Below, piece by piece: positions 1 to 9,144 of a stretch of DNA of 64,000 nucleotides (position 1 is the first letter of the stretch; every line of letters starts with the position of its first letter). This DNA is from Zobellia uliginosa (GTDB lineage: Bacteria > Bacteroidota > Bacteroidia > Flavobacteriales > Flavobacteriaceae), in assembly GCF_900156625.1 (NCBI RefSeq), contig NZ_FTOB01000002.1, forward strand, positions 180,275-244,274, read 5' to 3'. The translations under genes and the position numbers were made by a program. Below the pieces are notes generated by a model that searched no databases, was not told the DNA's origin, and was given only the letters and a program-made list of their open reading frames with translations.

Positions 1-1566
1 AACAACTTGACTTGGGGCAATGAAACCTTTTTGACCTATGACAAGGCCTTCAACAAGGGGCATAACCTTAACGCCTTGGCGGGCTTTAGTTTTCAGGAAT
101 GGAACTATGAGCGTACCGGCCTTGAGGGAATGTTTTTTCCCAGTGATAACGTCATCACCTTAAATGCGGCGGGAACCATTTCCGGCCAAGAGGCCAACAT
201 CCATACCCAACACTCCATGTTGTCGTATTTCGGAAGGTTGTCTTATGATTACAAAGGCAAGTACTTGTTGGAGATGAACTTGAGGGCCGATGGTTCCTCG
301 CGTTTTGGAAAGGACAACCGTTTTGGTTATTTTCCTTCGGCTTCCGTGGGATGGAGGTTTTCCGACGAGAATATATTTGAAAACGTAAATTTCCTTTCCG
401 ATGGAAAATTAAGGTTTAGCGCGGGGCAGACGGGTAACGAGGCCATAGGAAACTATACTTCCCAAGGTGAATTTTTAGTGGGTACCAATTATTTAGGCTA
501 TTCTGGGGCATCGCCATCGGTAATGCCGAATTCGGGACTCACCTGGGAAACCACTACCCAATACAATGCGGGTCTGGACCTGTCTTTTATGAACAACAGG
601 CTTACGGTCAATGCGGATGTCTACCTGAAGGAAACGAACGATCTGTTGTACAATGTGCCTATACCTAGAACTTCAGGCTTTGCCTATAGCACGCAGAATA
701 TAGGAAGCATTGAAAACAAGGGGGTCGAACTCTTGATTTCTACGCGCAACTTGGTGGGTGATTTTAAATGGGATACCAATTTTAATATCAGTACCAACCG
801 TAACGTGGTAAAAGATTTGCCCGACGACTTGTTGACCAATGGATATATACAGAACGGAACCTATCATATCTTACAGGAAGGATTGCCCATAGGTACCTTC
901 TACGGATGGAAGTTCAACGGGGTGTATGCCCGTGATGAGGACAATGTAAACGGTATTACCAACGGGGCCTTGGGCAAGGTGTTCAAAGGGGGCGATCCTA
1001 TATGGAACGACCTTAACGGCGACAATATCATTGATGAAGACGACCGTGAGGTTATCGGGGATGCCCAGCCTGATTTTTTTGGGGGGATCACGAACAACTT
1101 TAGCTATAAAAACTTTAGCCTTGGCGTCTTTATGCAGTTCTCTTATGGTAACGATATTTATAGCGAGATCAACCATCAAAGAAATTCAGTGGTCCGCTAT
1201 AACAACCTTTCTACCGATGCACTCGATAGATGGCGCCAACAGGGCGATGTTACCGATTTTCCAAAACCGGTTCGCGACGATCCCATGCAATCCGATAGTC
1301 GGGTGCAGAGCCGATGGGTGGAAGATGGTTCTTATTTGAAGCTAAAGAACGTCAACTTGCGCTATAGTTTCCCTTCTAAGTTGATCAGTTCATTCGGACT
1401 TAGTAAACTTGATGTGTTCGTAACGGCGTCCAATTTGATTACTTGGACCAAATATACCGGTTTTGATCCGGACGTAAACTCTTATAATGGCCTGCGCGCC
1501 GGTATTGACGAGGGGTCCTACCCACAGAGCCGTACCATCATGACAGGATTAAACTTTCAATTTTAA
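1..1566 (+). CDS. SusC-like TonB-dependent outer-membrane receptor, C-terminal part
   Basis: This is the C-terminal ~520 residues of a SusC/RagA-type TonB-dependent transporter, an outer-membrane beta-barrel that imports oligosaccharides together with its SusD partner. The frame is open from base 1, so the start and the plug domain lie outside the window. Repeated amphipathic strands, a late segment of the LKLKNVNLRYSFP type and the terminal Phe (ending GLNFQF, the usual beta-barrel assembly signal) are typical of the family. The susD gene starts 11 bases later and the GlcNAc-catabolic genes follow on the same strand. The substrate is therefore inferred to be an amino-sugar-containing glycan; the barrel itself does not show this. 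Confidence 0.95.
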   Translation, partial: NNLTWGNETFLTYDKAFNKGHNLNALAGFSFQEWNYERTGLEGMFFPSDNVITLNAAGTISGQEANIHTQHSMLSYFGRLSYDYKGKYLLEMNLRADGSSRFGKDNRFGYFPSASVGWRFSDENIFENVNFLSDGKLRFSAGQTGNEAIGNYTSQGEFLVGTNYLGYSGASPSVMPNSGLTWETTTQYNAGLDLSFMNNRLTVNADVYLKETNDLLYNVPIPRTSGFAYSTQNIGSIENKGVELLISTRNLVGDFKWDTNFNISTNRNVVKDLPDDLLTNGYIQNGTYHILQEGLPIGTFYGWKFNGVYARDEDNVNGITNGALGKVFKGGDPIWNDLNGDNIIDEDDREVIGDAQPDFFGGITNNFSYKNFSLGVFMQFSYGNDIYSEINHQRNSVVRYNNLSTDALDRWRQQGDVTDFPKPVRDDPMQSDSRVQSRWVEDGSYLKLKNVNLRYSFPSKLISSFGLSKLDVFVTASNLITWTKYTGFDPDVNSYNGLRAGIDEGSYPQSRTIMTGLNFQF

Positions 1567-1577
1567 AAAAAAGGACC

Positions 1578-2942
1578 ATGAAAAATTATAAAAAAATACT
1601 TTCGCTCATTCTTATGGCAGGAATATTTTCTTGTTCCGACGATATATTGGATAAGGATCCCCAAAGCGGTTTTTCCGCCTCGGGTTTCTACCAAACCTCA
1701 AGTGATGCCCAGGCCGGGGTATACGGTATCTACGATGCCGTTCAATCTACATTTTCCCTGAACTTTTCCTTTTGGGGAGAGGGTAGGGCCGATGCGGTCG
1801 ATACAAACCACTCGGGCGACCCATTGCTCATGAAGCAGAATGCCCTGAACAAAACCATGACTTCGGCCCGATGGAACAATTTGTATGAAACCATCAGCCG
1901 GGCCAACTATGCCATAAAATACGTACCGGGTGTTTTTGAGTCCGGAAACGATTTTAGCGATCAGTTGGTTGGGCAGGCAAGGGCGCTCAGGGCCTTGTCT
2001 TACTTTTATGCCGTACGTGTGTGGGGCGATGTGCCCATGATATTGGAACCCTACGAAAGTTCGGAGCAAGGCTTCTTTGTCGAAAAAACCAATAAAGAGG
2101 TCATTTTAGACCAAATAGAAGCGGACTTGTTGTTTGCCGCTGAAAATTGCCGTGAGAGTTTTGGAGGGGAAAGAGATCGCCTCTTGATCACCCAAGGTTC
2201 GGCCTATGCCTTGCTAACCCAAGTGTATATGTGGAGGAACAAGTACGAAGAGGCCGTAGACGCTGCCGAAAAAGTGATGGGCAATAGCTTGTACTCCTTG
2301 GTGGGGATAGGGGACTGGTCAAAGATTTTTTCGACCGGATTTTCAAACGAAAGCATTTTTGAGATCGGTTACGATGAAACACAGACCAACAATTTAAGGG
2401 TACTTTACGCATTGGGCTCCGATAGCCACTATTTCCCCAGTGAGACCTTTAGAAATTCCTTTGAGGAAGGCGATTTGAGAATGGACCTTATTTATGATGT
2501 GACGGCGGAACAGCCTAAAAAGATCTGGAAGTTTTTTGGACAAGGCTTCAACGACGAGAGTTCGGATCCCTCCGATAAAAATATAGTAATGGTCCGCTTG
2601 GCCGATATTATGCTTTTAAAGGCCGAGGCCCATAATAAATTGGGGCAGGTAAACGAAGCTTTGGGACTCTTGAACATTATTCGAACCAGGGCAGGTCTGG
2701 CCGAGCTGACCCAAGACGATGCCATAAGTGCCTATGGCGATGTAGAGTCGGCCATTTTGCACGAGCGCTCCATAGAGCTTTCATTTGAAGGCCACCGTTG
2801 GTTCGACCTAGTGCGGACGGGTAAGGCCATTGAGGTGATGAACCCGATCAATGGCTTAAGCGATGAGGCCAACTTGGTGTGGCCATTGCACGAAGACGCC
2901 CTAAATAGAAACCCCAAACTCGAACAGAACGCTTTTTACTAG
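1578..2942 (+). CDS. SusD/RagB-family glycan-binding surface lipoprotein
   Basis: SusD-like proteins are surface lipoproteins that cap the SusC barrel and bind the incoming oligosaccharide. The 454-residue protein has a lipoprotein signal peptide with Cys at position 19 (IFSCSDD). The early segment with GFYQTSSDAQAGVYGIYD is the usual SusD N-terminus. The C-terminal part with ADIMLLKAEAHNK, LNIIRTRAGL and HERSIELSFEGHRWFDLVR is the diagnostic RagB/SusD signature. It follows susC by 11 bases and is certainly co-transcribed. Length is on the short side of the family (usually 480-600). Ligand unknown; an N-acetylglucosamine-containing polymer is inferred from downstream genes. Confidence 0.96.
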   Translation: MKNYKKILSLILMAGIFSCSDDILDKDPQSGFSASGFYQTSSDAQAGVYGIYDAVQSTFSLNFSFWGEGRADAVDTNHSGDPLLMKQNALNKTMTSARWNNLYETISRANYAIKYVPGVFESGNDFSDQLVGQARALRALSYFYAVRVWGDVPMILEPYESSEQGFFVEKTNKEVILDQIEADLLFAAENCRESFGGERDRLLITQGSAYALLTQVYMWRNKYEEAVDAAEKVMGNSLYSLVGIGDWSKIFSTGFSNESIFEIGYDETQTNNLRVLYALGSDSHYFPSETFRNSFEEGDLRMDLIYDVTAEQPKKIWKFFGQGFNDESSDPSDKNIVMVRLADIMLLKAEAHNKLGQVNEALGLLNIIRTRAGLAELTQDDAISAYGDVESAILHERSIELSFEGHRWFDLVRTGKAIEVMNPINGLSDEANLVWPLHEDALNRNPKLEQNAFY

Positions 2943-2980
2943 AATCCGGTTCATTTATGTGTTCAATAAAAAAATAAAAC

Positions 2981-4423
2981 ATGAAAAATCATATCATAAA
3001 ATTCACAAAACCCGTTCTGCTTGCCGCCGTTTTTATAGGTGGGGTTTACAGCTGTGAGATCCAAGAAAACTTTGAGTATCAAGAGTCGGGTATAGACGGT
3101 AAGTTAGAGATTTCCGCTTGGGAATTTATTAAAAGGGATACCTCCTTGTCCATGTTCGAAAGTGCCATAGTCCGTGCGGAATTACAAGACTTCTTTAGCG
3201 ATAGCGAAACGAGGACCTTTATCGCGCCTACCAATACCGCTTTTTCCGAATACCTAGAGACGAATTCCTATGCATCTATAGATGATGTGCCCTTGCCTAT
3301 TTTGCGCAACGCCCTTAAATACCACATTGTAAATGATAAGGTATTGTTTACCGACCCGAAGCTGTTCGAGAACAATAAGCCTTTGCCCTATAGCACCGAG
3401 AACGGGCAAACCATGTATTTGTCGCATAACAGTAACTTTATCGGGCTTATCAATGAAGGCACGAGCAAACAATGGGAGATTTACAGTTCGAACATAGAGC
3501 CTTTGGGCGATGTGGTACATGTGGTAAATTCCATAGTGTATTTTTCGGCCCCTTCAGGCGATTTGAACGTTCCCGATCCTACCGTAAAAACCGACACCAT
3601 TTTTCCGATACACGACACCTACGTCAACGGTGGAAGCCAGTCTGGGGCCAATTTTGGTTCTAATGTGCTTTTAAAGGTAAAGAATGTTGATGGTAACGGC
3701 GATTATGATAGAAAGGCCTTTTTAATGTTCGATTTGAACGATTTTGACGAAGAAGGGGTAATTACCGATGTAAAACTTGAGATAGCGGTAAAGTTCACCC
3801 ATGCCAAAGGGGTGGCCTTGGACCTCTATGCCGTACAGGATACGCTGTGGAACGAAATGGGACTCACCTTTGACAACGCCACCTTCCCTACCGATGACCC
3901 GATAGCCAGTCTTACGACCACCAAGGTAAGCGCGTTTAGCTATGACCTAACGGATTACGTGACCGGTTTGGGCGGTATGCAACGTGTGGCCTTTATGCTA
4001 GATGGTGAGGCGGGTACCAACGAAACGGACGAATTTGGTTCTAAGGAAAATACCGATTTTAATGGGCCCATGTTGATCGCTACCCTAGGTTCGGGCAACA
4101 GTTTTCTTGAATTGGAGAAAAACAATGGTTTTACCGTAAACACGGGTGAAGCCTTTGTTTGGAATTCCGATGTTCTTGAAATCTCTGGGGCTTCCAACGG
4201 TGATATCATTTATACCGTAGAAGCGATACCTCAAAACGGATGGTTGATCAAAGGGGCACAAACCTTGCAGGTGGGAGATAAGTTTACCCAGCAAGATATC
4301 GATTTGATGAACTTGGTCTACATCAATAACGGATCGGGTAGTGCCGATCAGATCGGCTTATCGGCCAAAGACAGGGTCGGGTCGGTCATAGATCCGTTCA
4401 CCTTGGAAATCCTTATTCAGTAA
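2981..4423 (+). CDS. Surface lipoprotein with FAS1, DNRLRE and CSPG/cadherin-like modules
   Basis: A multidomain 480-residue lipoprotein (signal peptide ending GVYSC). Residues about 45-190 look like a fasciclin (FAS1) adhesion domain, with the TFIAPTNTAFSEYL and LKYHIVNDKV segments. Residues about 200-355 look like a DNRLRE domain (DTYVNGGSQSGANFGS, then KAFLMFDL). The last ~100 residues resemble a CSPG/cadherin-like repeat (FTQQDIDLMNLVYINNGSG). There is no catalytic motif. Its place right after susD is where surface glycan-binding proteins of PULs usually sit, so a polysaccharide-binding or retention role is inferred. The domain combination is unusual for that slot. Domain calls rest on motif recognition only. 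Confidence 0.75.
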   Translation: MKNHIIKFTKPVLLAAVFIGGVYSCEIQENFEYQESGIDGKLEISAWEFIKRDTSLSMFESAIVRAELQDFFSDSETRTFIAPTNTAFSEYLETNSYASIDDVPLPILRNALKYHIVNDKVLFTDPKLFENNKPLPYSTENGQTMYLSHNSNFIGLINEGTSKQWEIYSSNIEPLGDVVHVVNSIVYFSAPSGDLNVPDPTVKTDTIFPIHDTYVNGGSQSGANFGSNVLLKVKNVDGNGDYDRKAFLMFDLNDFDEEGVITDVKLEIAVKFTHAKGVALDLYAVQDTLWNEMGLTFDNATFPTDDPIASLTTTKVSAFSYDLTDYVTGLGGMQRVAFMLDGEAGTNETDEFGSKENTDFNGPMLIATLGSGNSFLELEKNNGFTVNTGEAFVWNSDVLEISGASNGDIIYTVEAIPQNGWLIKGAQTLQVGDKFTQQDIDLMNLVYINNGSGSADQIGLSAKDRVGSVIDPFTLEILIQ

Positions 4424-4440
4424 TACGTTTAAATATTCAC

Positions 4441-5217
4441 ATGCAAATACAAAAAGACAAAATGTATGCTATGTTACGAAAAGGTATGTTCGGTCTTTTT
4501 GTAGTACTCGACCTTTTTGCCCTTAAAGCCTGTAGTGGCCCGGAAGCCCCCCAAGAAACCCCGGTTCAACAATCGAATCGGATCATTGAGTTTTCCGGGC
4601 ACAAATGGCTGGTCCGTAATTCAAATAATGATAAGCAGGGGCCGGGCCCCAACTACTTCTTAGACTCCGAAGAAAATGTTTGGGTCGACGATGAGGGGCG
4701 CTTGCACTTGAAGATTATTAAAAAGGAAGGCATTTGGTATTGCTCCGGGGTGACCTTGCTACGGTCGCATGGGTATAACAAATATGTCATGTATGCCTCG
4801 AGTAGGCTGGATCAAATCGATGAGAATGCGGTCGCGGGATTTTTCGTGTACGGAAACGATACCGAGGAAATAGATATCGAGTTTTCCAAATGGTCAAAAA
4901 CCGAGAATGAAAATTCGCAGTTTGCCGTACAGCCGTCTTCGAAAGTTGACAACAAGTTCCGGTTCAATATGGAATCGGAAAATGGCTTGTCGACCCACTT
5001 TTTCGATTGGAAGCCCGATCGCATCGAATTTGCCAGTTTTAACGGGCATGTCGATGTAAATTTAGAAGAACCCCTAAATCACTGGGTGTACAAGGGCGCC
5101 GATATTCCGCCCGACGACGAAGAAAGATTAAAAATAAACTTATGGCTTTTTAAAGGAAGTAGTCCATCGAACAACCAAGAGGTCGAAATCATTATCGACA
5201 GAATCGAAATTTTATAG
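4441..5217 (+). CDS. GH16-like lipoprotein (putative endo-acting glycan hydrolase)
   Basis: A 258-residue protein with a hydrophobic N-terminus ending in LKACSG, consistent with a lipoprotein (Cys31). The rest looks like a concanavalin-A-like jelly roll. The strand TEEIDIEFSKW carries E143-x-D145-x-E147, the ExDxE catalytic signature of GH16 (nucleophile, assisting Asp, acid/base). GH16 enzymes cleave beta-1,3/1,4 glucans, galactans or GlcNAc-containing polymers such as keratan. Given the GlcNAc catabolic genes around it, an endo-acting enzyme for the operon's glycan is inferred. The domain is compact and divergent, so substrate cannot be read from the sequence. Two earlier Met codons exist; the annotated first Met gives a long n-region, so Met8 is an alternative start. 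Confidence 0.7.
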   Translation: MQIQKDKMYAMLRKGMFGLFVVLDLFALKACSGPEAPQETPVQQSNRIIEFSGHKWLVRNSNNDKQGPGPNYFLDSEENVWVDDEGRLHLKIIKKEGIWYCSGVTLLRSHGYNKYVMYASSRLDQIDENAVAGFFVYGNDTEEIDIEFSKWSKTENENSQFAVQPSSKVDNKFRFNMESENGLSTHFFDWKPDRIEFASFNGHVDVNLEEPLNHWVYKGADIPPDDEERLKINLWLFKGSSPSNNQEVEIIIDRIEIL

Positions 5218-5263
5218 GCTCATAAAAGATGTGGCCTAAGCGCAATAAAAAATAGAAACAAAA

Positions 5264-6025
5264 ATGCTAGATTACGCAAAAAATATTAATGTCTTTCCTT
5301 CTCGGACTGAAGCAGGTACAGCGGCAGGAAAGGCAATTGAAAAGCATATCCTAAAATTGCAGGAAAGACAAGAAGTGGTACGTATTATTTTTGCGGCCGC
5401 GCCTTCGCAAGACGCTATGTTGGAATACTTGGCGCAATCCCCCTCCATTCGGTGGGATAAAATCGTCGCCCTGCATATGGACGAGTATATCGGGTTGCCC
5501 AAAGGGGCCCGACAACATTTTTCCAAATACCTCGAAGACCATCTTTTTTCTAAAGTGGGCCTAAAGGAGCGGTTTTTAATAAACCCCCATACGGATTTGG
5601 ACGAAGAGCTCGAACGGTATTCAAAATTGGTCAACGAAGGCCCAATAGATTTGGTTTGCGCCGGTATTGGCGAAAATGGCCATATTGCATTCAATGACCC
5701 TCCGGTAGCCCACTTTGATGACCCTGAAACGGTCAAGATAGTAACCCTTGACGAGGGATGTCGCCAGCAACAGGTGAACGATGGCTGTTTCGCCAGCTTG
5801 GACCAAGTGCCGGAAAAGGCCTTGACCTTGACCATTCCCGCCCTGATGAAGGGCGAGAAATTGTTCTGTATTGTTTTGGGCGCCAAAAAGAGCGAAGCGG
5901 TAAAAAACTCCCTCTTGGGGCCGATCACTACCGAATGTCCGGCTTCGATATTGGCAACCCATGCCAATTGCGAATATTATTTCGATGAGGATGCCTACCA
6001 AGGGGTGCTAAAGGTGTCGAGTTAA
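5264..6025 (+). CDS. nagB: Glucosamine-6-phosphate deaminase
   Basis: This 253-residue protein belongs to the NagB/6-phosphogluconolactonase family, which converts glucosamine-6-P to fructose-6-P plus ammonia in the cytoplasm. It shows the MDEYIGL motif (catalytic Asp of the active-site lid) and GIGENGHIAFNDP (catalytic His and neighbours). Compared with the E. coli enzyme, the residue corresponding to Asp141 is Asn here and Glu148 is Asp; Asn at the first position is also found in Bacillus-type NagB. Ile-rich beta-strands and length fit the family. It lies between the GH16-like gene and a GH20 gene in one operon with nagA, which supports the deaminase role over a lactonase role. No signal peptide. 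Confidence 0.9.
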   Translation: MLDYAKNINVFPSRTEAGTAAGKAIEKHILKLQERQEVVRIIFAAAPSQDAMLEYLAQSPSIRWDKIVALHMDEYIGLPKGARQHFSKYLEDHLFSKVGLKERFLINPHTDLDEELERYSKLVNEGPIDLVCAGIGENGHIAFNDPPVAHFDDPETVKIVTLDEGCRQQQVNDGCFASLDQVPEKALTLTIPALMKGEKLFCIVLGAKKSEAVKNSLLGPITTECPASILATHANCEYYFDEDAYQGVLKVSS

Positions 6026-6053
6026 ATTTTTAAATTAAAGAACGAACTATCCT

Positions 6054-7616
6054 ATGAGGTCAAAATATATTTTACATTCAATCGCGGTGTGGCTTGTACT
6101 CCTTGTGATGCCCTTACACTTTCAGGCCCAGACATCGGGGAATAAACGAACGGATGATTTTGCCATTAAGGGCTTTCATATTGATCTACGGATTCAGGTA
6201 ATGACCCCCCAGGCCTTAAAGGATTTTGCAACGGAACTTTCCGGTTTCGGAATCAATACCTTGGTGATGGAGTGGGAAGGAACCTATCCCTTTAAAAATC
6301 ACGCTACCATTTCAAATAAGTACTCCTACACGCGTGAAGAGATAAAAGATTTTGTGTCCCATTGTGATAGTCTAGGCATACAGGTCGTGCCACTTCAACA
6401 GAGCTTGGGCCATGTAGAGTATATTCTCAGAAACCCCCGGTACAGCATCTTGAAGGAAGACCGAAAAGACATTTCGCAATTGTGCCCCATGCAGGTGGAG
6501 GCGAATATAGAGCTGTTTTCGGATCTATTGGCCGATTTGTCGGAAACCCATAATTCCGATTACATACACCTTGGTGGCGATGAGACCTATTTGTTGGGCC
6601 ATTGTTCCTTGTGTAAGAAAAAGGTAGAGGAAGAGGGAAAGTCGAAATTGTTCGTCGACCATATGAAGATGGTGGCCGAGGCGGTGATCGCCTTGGGAAA
6701 GAAGCCGATTATTTGGGCCGATATCATTTTAAAATATCCCGAGGCTGCGGCCGAGTTGCCCGAGGAGACCATTTTTATCGACTGGAACTACGGCTGGAAA
6801 ACCAATCATTTTGGGGATGTGGCCGGACTTCAAGAATTGGGCTTCACCTTTTGGGGCTCCCCCGCGATCCGCTCCCATCCCGATAATTGGTACGGAACGG
6901 GCTGGATGACCCATTTTAAAAACCAAAGGGATTTTATTCCCTACGCCCGGGAGGCCAACTATAAAGGCCTGGTCATGACTTCGTGGTCTACCAGTGGCGT
7001 ATACGGCTTTACATGGGACGTAGGCTATGATGTGATGGATATGGTGCAAATGCGAAATACTTATCCCATGGCGGGTTTTCGTATCCTTATCGCCAGCTAT
7101 GCCCATGCCTTGAAAACGGAGAAGCCCTTGGATATCGAAGGCTTTGTTAGGGATTACGGCAAGAAAAGGTTCGGCTTGAACCGGGCCGATAGTCAAAAAC
7201 TTTGGGATTTCTTTTCGGCCAATCCCGAACCGATTACCAACGGCAAAGCTATAAAGAGTGGCAGTATTGAAGAGGTGGAGGAGCGCTATGGAAAGATAAG
7301 GGAGGCCATAAACAGTGTCACGCCCTCAAAGAACGTCAGGGAATTTGAACATTTTAAGTTGATGGCCGATTTAAGGATGCACTACCTAAATTTTAAAAAC
7401 ATTGAGGCCCGCTATAACGCCAAGGGGTTTTCCGTTGCCGATACCCCCGAACTGCTTAAGGCCTTGGACCAGGTCTTAAAAGATGCCGAAGCCCTCGATA
7501 AACGATTTATAGACCTCAATAAAGGCTTTCTGTACGATGCCGAATTACAAGAGCAAAATGCCTTAAGGGTCGAGCCTGTGAAAGGACTCTATGACCGCTT
7601 GGCCAAATTAAAATAA
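6054..7616 (+). CDS. GH20-like beta-N-acetylhexosaminidase lacking the GH20b domain
   Basis: A secreted 520-residue protein with a signal peptide (cleavage probably after FQAQ). The TIM-barrel catalytic part starts almost at once, without the N-terminal GH20b domain that typical family members have. The motif IHLGGDET carries the GH20 Asp-Glu pair (D176, E177), where Asp orients the substrate acetamido group and Glu is the acid. The WADIILKYPE and FIDWNYGW strands fit later barrel repeats. Family activity is release of terminal beta-GlcNAc/GalNAc. A second, classical GH20 is encoded at the end of the same operon, so the two probably differ in linkage or cellular location. It is divergent enough that specificity is unclear. 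Confidence 0.85.
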   Translation: MRSKYILHSIAVWLVLLVMPLHFQAQTSGNKRTDDFAIKGFHIDLRIQVMTPQALKDFATELSGFGINTLVMEWEGTYPFKNHATISNKYSYTREEIKDFVSHCDSLGIQVVPLQQSLGHVEYILRNPRYSILKEDRKDISQLCPMQVEANIELFSDLLADLSETHNSDYIHLGGDETYLLGHCSLCKKKVEEEGKSKLFVDHMKMVAEAVIALGKKPIIWADIILKYPEAAAELPEETIFIDWNYGWKTNHFGDVAGLQELGFTFWGSPAIRSHPDNWYGTGWMTHFKNQRDFIPYAREANYKGLVMTSWSTSGVYGFTWDVGYDVMDMVQMRNTYPMAGFRILIASYAHALKTEKPLDIEGFVRDYGKKRFGLNRADSQKLWDFFSANPEPITNGKAIKSGSIEEVEERYGKIREAINSVTPSKNVREFEHFKLMADLRMHYLNFKNIEARYNAKGFSVADTPELLKALDQVLKDAEALDKRFIDLNKGFLYDAELQEQNALRVEPVKGLYDRLAKLK

Positions 7617-7661
7617 GTGGATGAATATCGTAAAAACAAATTTTTGCCCTAAATAAGTAAG

Positions 7662-9140
7662 ATGCAGCTACTCGATTGGATTGTTTTATCATTGTACTTT
7701 TTAATGCTTTTGTCCATTGGCCTGTGGTCTTATTTTCGGGTAAAGAACGCTGCCGACTTTTACACGGCCGGGGGGAATTTACCCTGGTGGCTATCGGGTA
7801 TCTCGCATCATGTTTCCGGTTATAGTGGGGCCGTGTTCGTGGCTTATGCCGGTATTGCCTATACCCACGGCTTTAGTCTCTATGTGTGGTGGGCCTTTAC
7901 GGTGGGCCTTGCTACCCTCTTGGCCGCATTCTACATTGCGCCCCGTTGGTCGAGGCTGCGGATTTTCTCCGGGATCCAATCCCCTACGGAATACCTCCTA
8001 AAGCGGTACGACCTAAAAACCCAACAGTTGATCGCCTGGTCGGGGGCTATCATAAAAATCTTCGACACAGGGGGGAAACTTGCCGCCATAGCCGTTCTAC
8101 TGAATGTGTTCAGCGGAAGCTCCATCACTTTCGGGATTATCTTGGTGGGTACTATTTCCCTCGTATATATAACCATAGGGGGACTCTGGGCGGATGTGTG
8201 GAATGATTTCGGACAGTTTATTGTACAGCTGCTCGCCGGAAGCACCATGTTCGTCATGATCATTATGAAATTAGATGATGGTATCGCAGGTATCTTTACG
8301 ATGTGGGAGCGCTTGCCTGTCGAAAATTCCAACTTTTTTAATAGCCCCTATACCTTTGGCTTTGTGATTGTCATCTTGATCATCAACTTTTTTAGCTATA
8401 GCGGGGGTACCTGGAACCTGGCCACGCGCTTTATCTCCTCAACTTCTGGGGAAACGGCAAAGAAGGCGGCCATTCTATCGTCCATACTCTATTTTATTTG
8501 GCCCTTGGTCTTGTTTTACCCCATGTTCGCCTCGCCACTTTTTCTAGAGAACCTGGCGGACCCCACACTTTCTTACGGAATGATGGTAAAGCAATTTCTG
8601 CCTACGGGCTTGGTCGGACTCGTTCTTGCCTCACTTTTTGCGAATACCCTGTCTATGACGGCATCGGACTCGAATACGGTTTCCGCCGTTATCAGTCGTG
8701 ATATTCTTCCGGTGCTATTTCCTAAAATAAGGGCTTACGATAACAAAAGCTTATTGCGCCTGGCCAGGCTGACTACCTTTTGCTTTACGGCCCTTACCAT
8801 AGTGGTCGCATTGAATTCCAGTCATTTTGGAGGTGTTTTTGGCTTGATCATCAGTTGGTTCGGCGCCCTCTTGGGGCCCATCTCCATCCCTATGATCCTA
8901 GGCCTGTTGCCTATTTTCGCGAAAAGCGACGGAAGGGCGGCCCTGATATCCATTGTGGGCGGTTTGGTGACCTTTATACTGCTGAAATTATTCCCCATAG
9001 ATTCCTTTGCCCTAGAGATCGGCGCCCCTACCTTGGTGTCCTTCCTTTTGTTTGCGGTATACGGATTTTTAAACAAGGGCGAAGTGCCGAAAGAAGTATT
9101 GGAATTGCATAAAAATTTGGCGAAGACGGATAAAAACTAA
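7662..9140 (+). CDS. SSS-family sodium:solute symporter, probably for (N-acetyl)amino sugar
   Basis: A 492-residue polytopic inner-membrane protein with about 13 hydrophobic helices. The N-terminus (LDWIVLSLYFLMLLSIGLW, then the DFYTAGGNLPWWLSGIS segment) is diagnostic of the solute:sodium symporter family. Such transporters couple uptake of sugars, amino acids or sialic acids to sodium. It sits directly between a periplasmic hexosaminidase gene and nagA (4 bases before nagA). This suggests that it imports the GlcNAc or small GlcNAc-containing product across the inner membrane. Unlike a PTS route it would not phosphorylate its cargo, so a GlcNAc kinase is needed and must be encoded elsewhere. 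Confidence 0.9.
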   Translation: MQLLDWIVLSLYFLMLLSIGLWSYFRVKNAADFYTAGGNLPWWLSGISHHVSGYSGAVFVAYAGIAYTHGFSLYVWWAFTVGLATLLAAFYIAPRWSRLRIFSGIQSPTEYLLKRYDLKTQQLIAWSGAIIKIFDTGGKLAAIAVLLNVFSGSSITFGIILVGTISLVYITIGGLWADVWNDFGQFIVQLLAGSTMFVMIIMKLDDGIAGIFTMWERLPVENSNFFNSPYTFGFVIVILIINFFSYSGGTWNLATRFISSTSGETAKKAAILSSILYFIWPLVLFYPMFASPLFLENLADPTLSYGMMVKQFLPTGLVGLVLASLFANTLSMTASDSNTVSAVISRDILPVLFPKIRAYDNKSLLRLARLTTFCFTALTIVVALNSSHFGGVFGLIISWFGALLGPISIPMILGLLPIFAKSDGRAALISIVGGLVTFILLKLFPIDSFALEIGAPTLVSFLLFAVYGFLNKGEVPKEVLELHKNLAKTDKN

Positions 9141-9144
9141 AGTA

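Noticed and set aside
5272-5967. Long minus-strand ORF opposite nagB (231 aa)
   Set aside because: It is the antisense shadow of nagB, has no family features, and its strand has no supporting promoter or neighbour.
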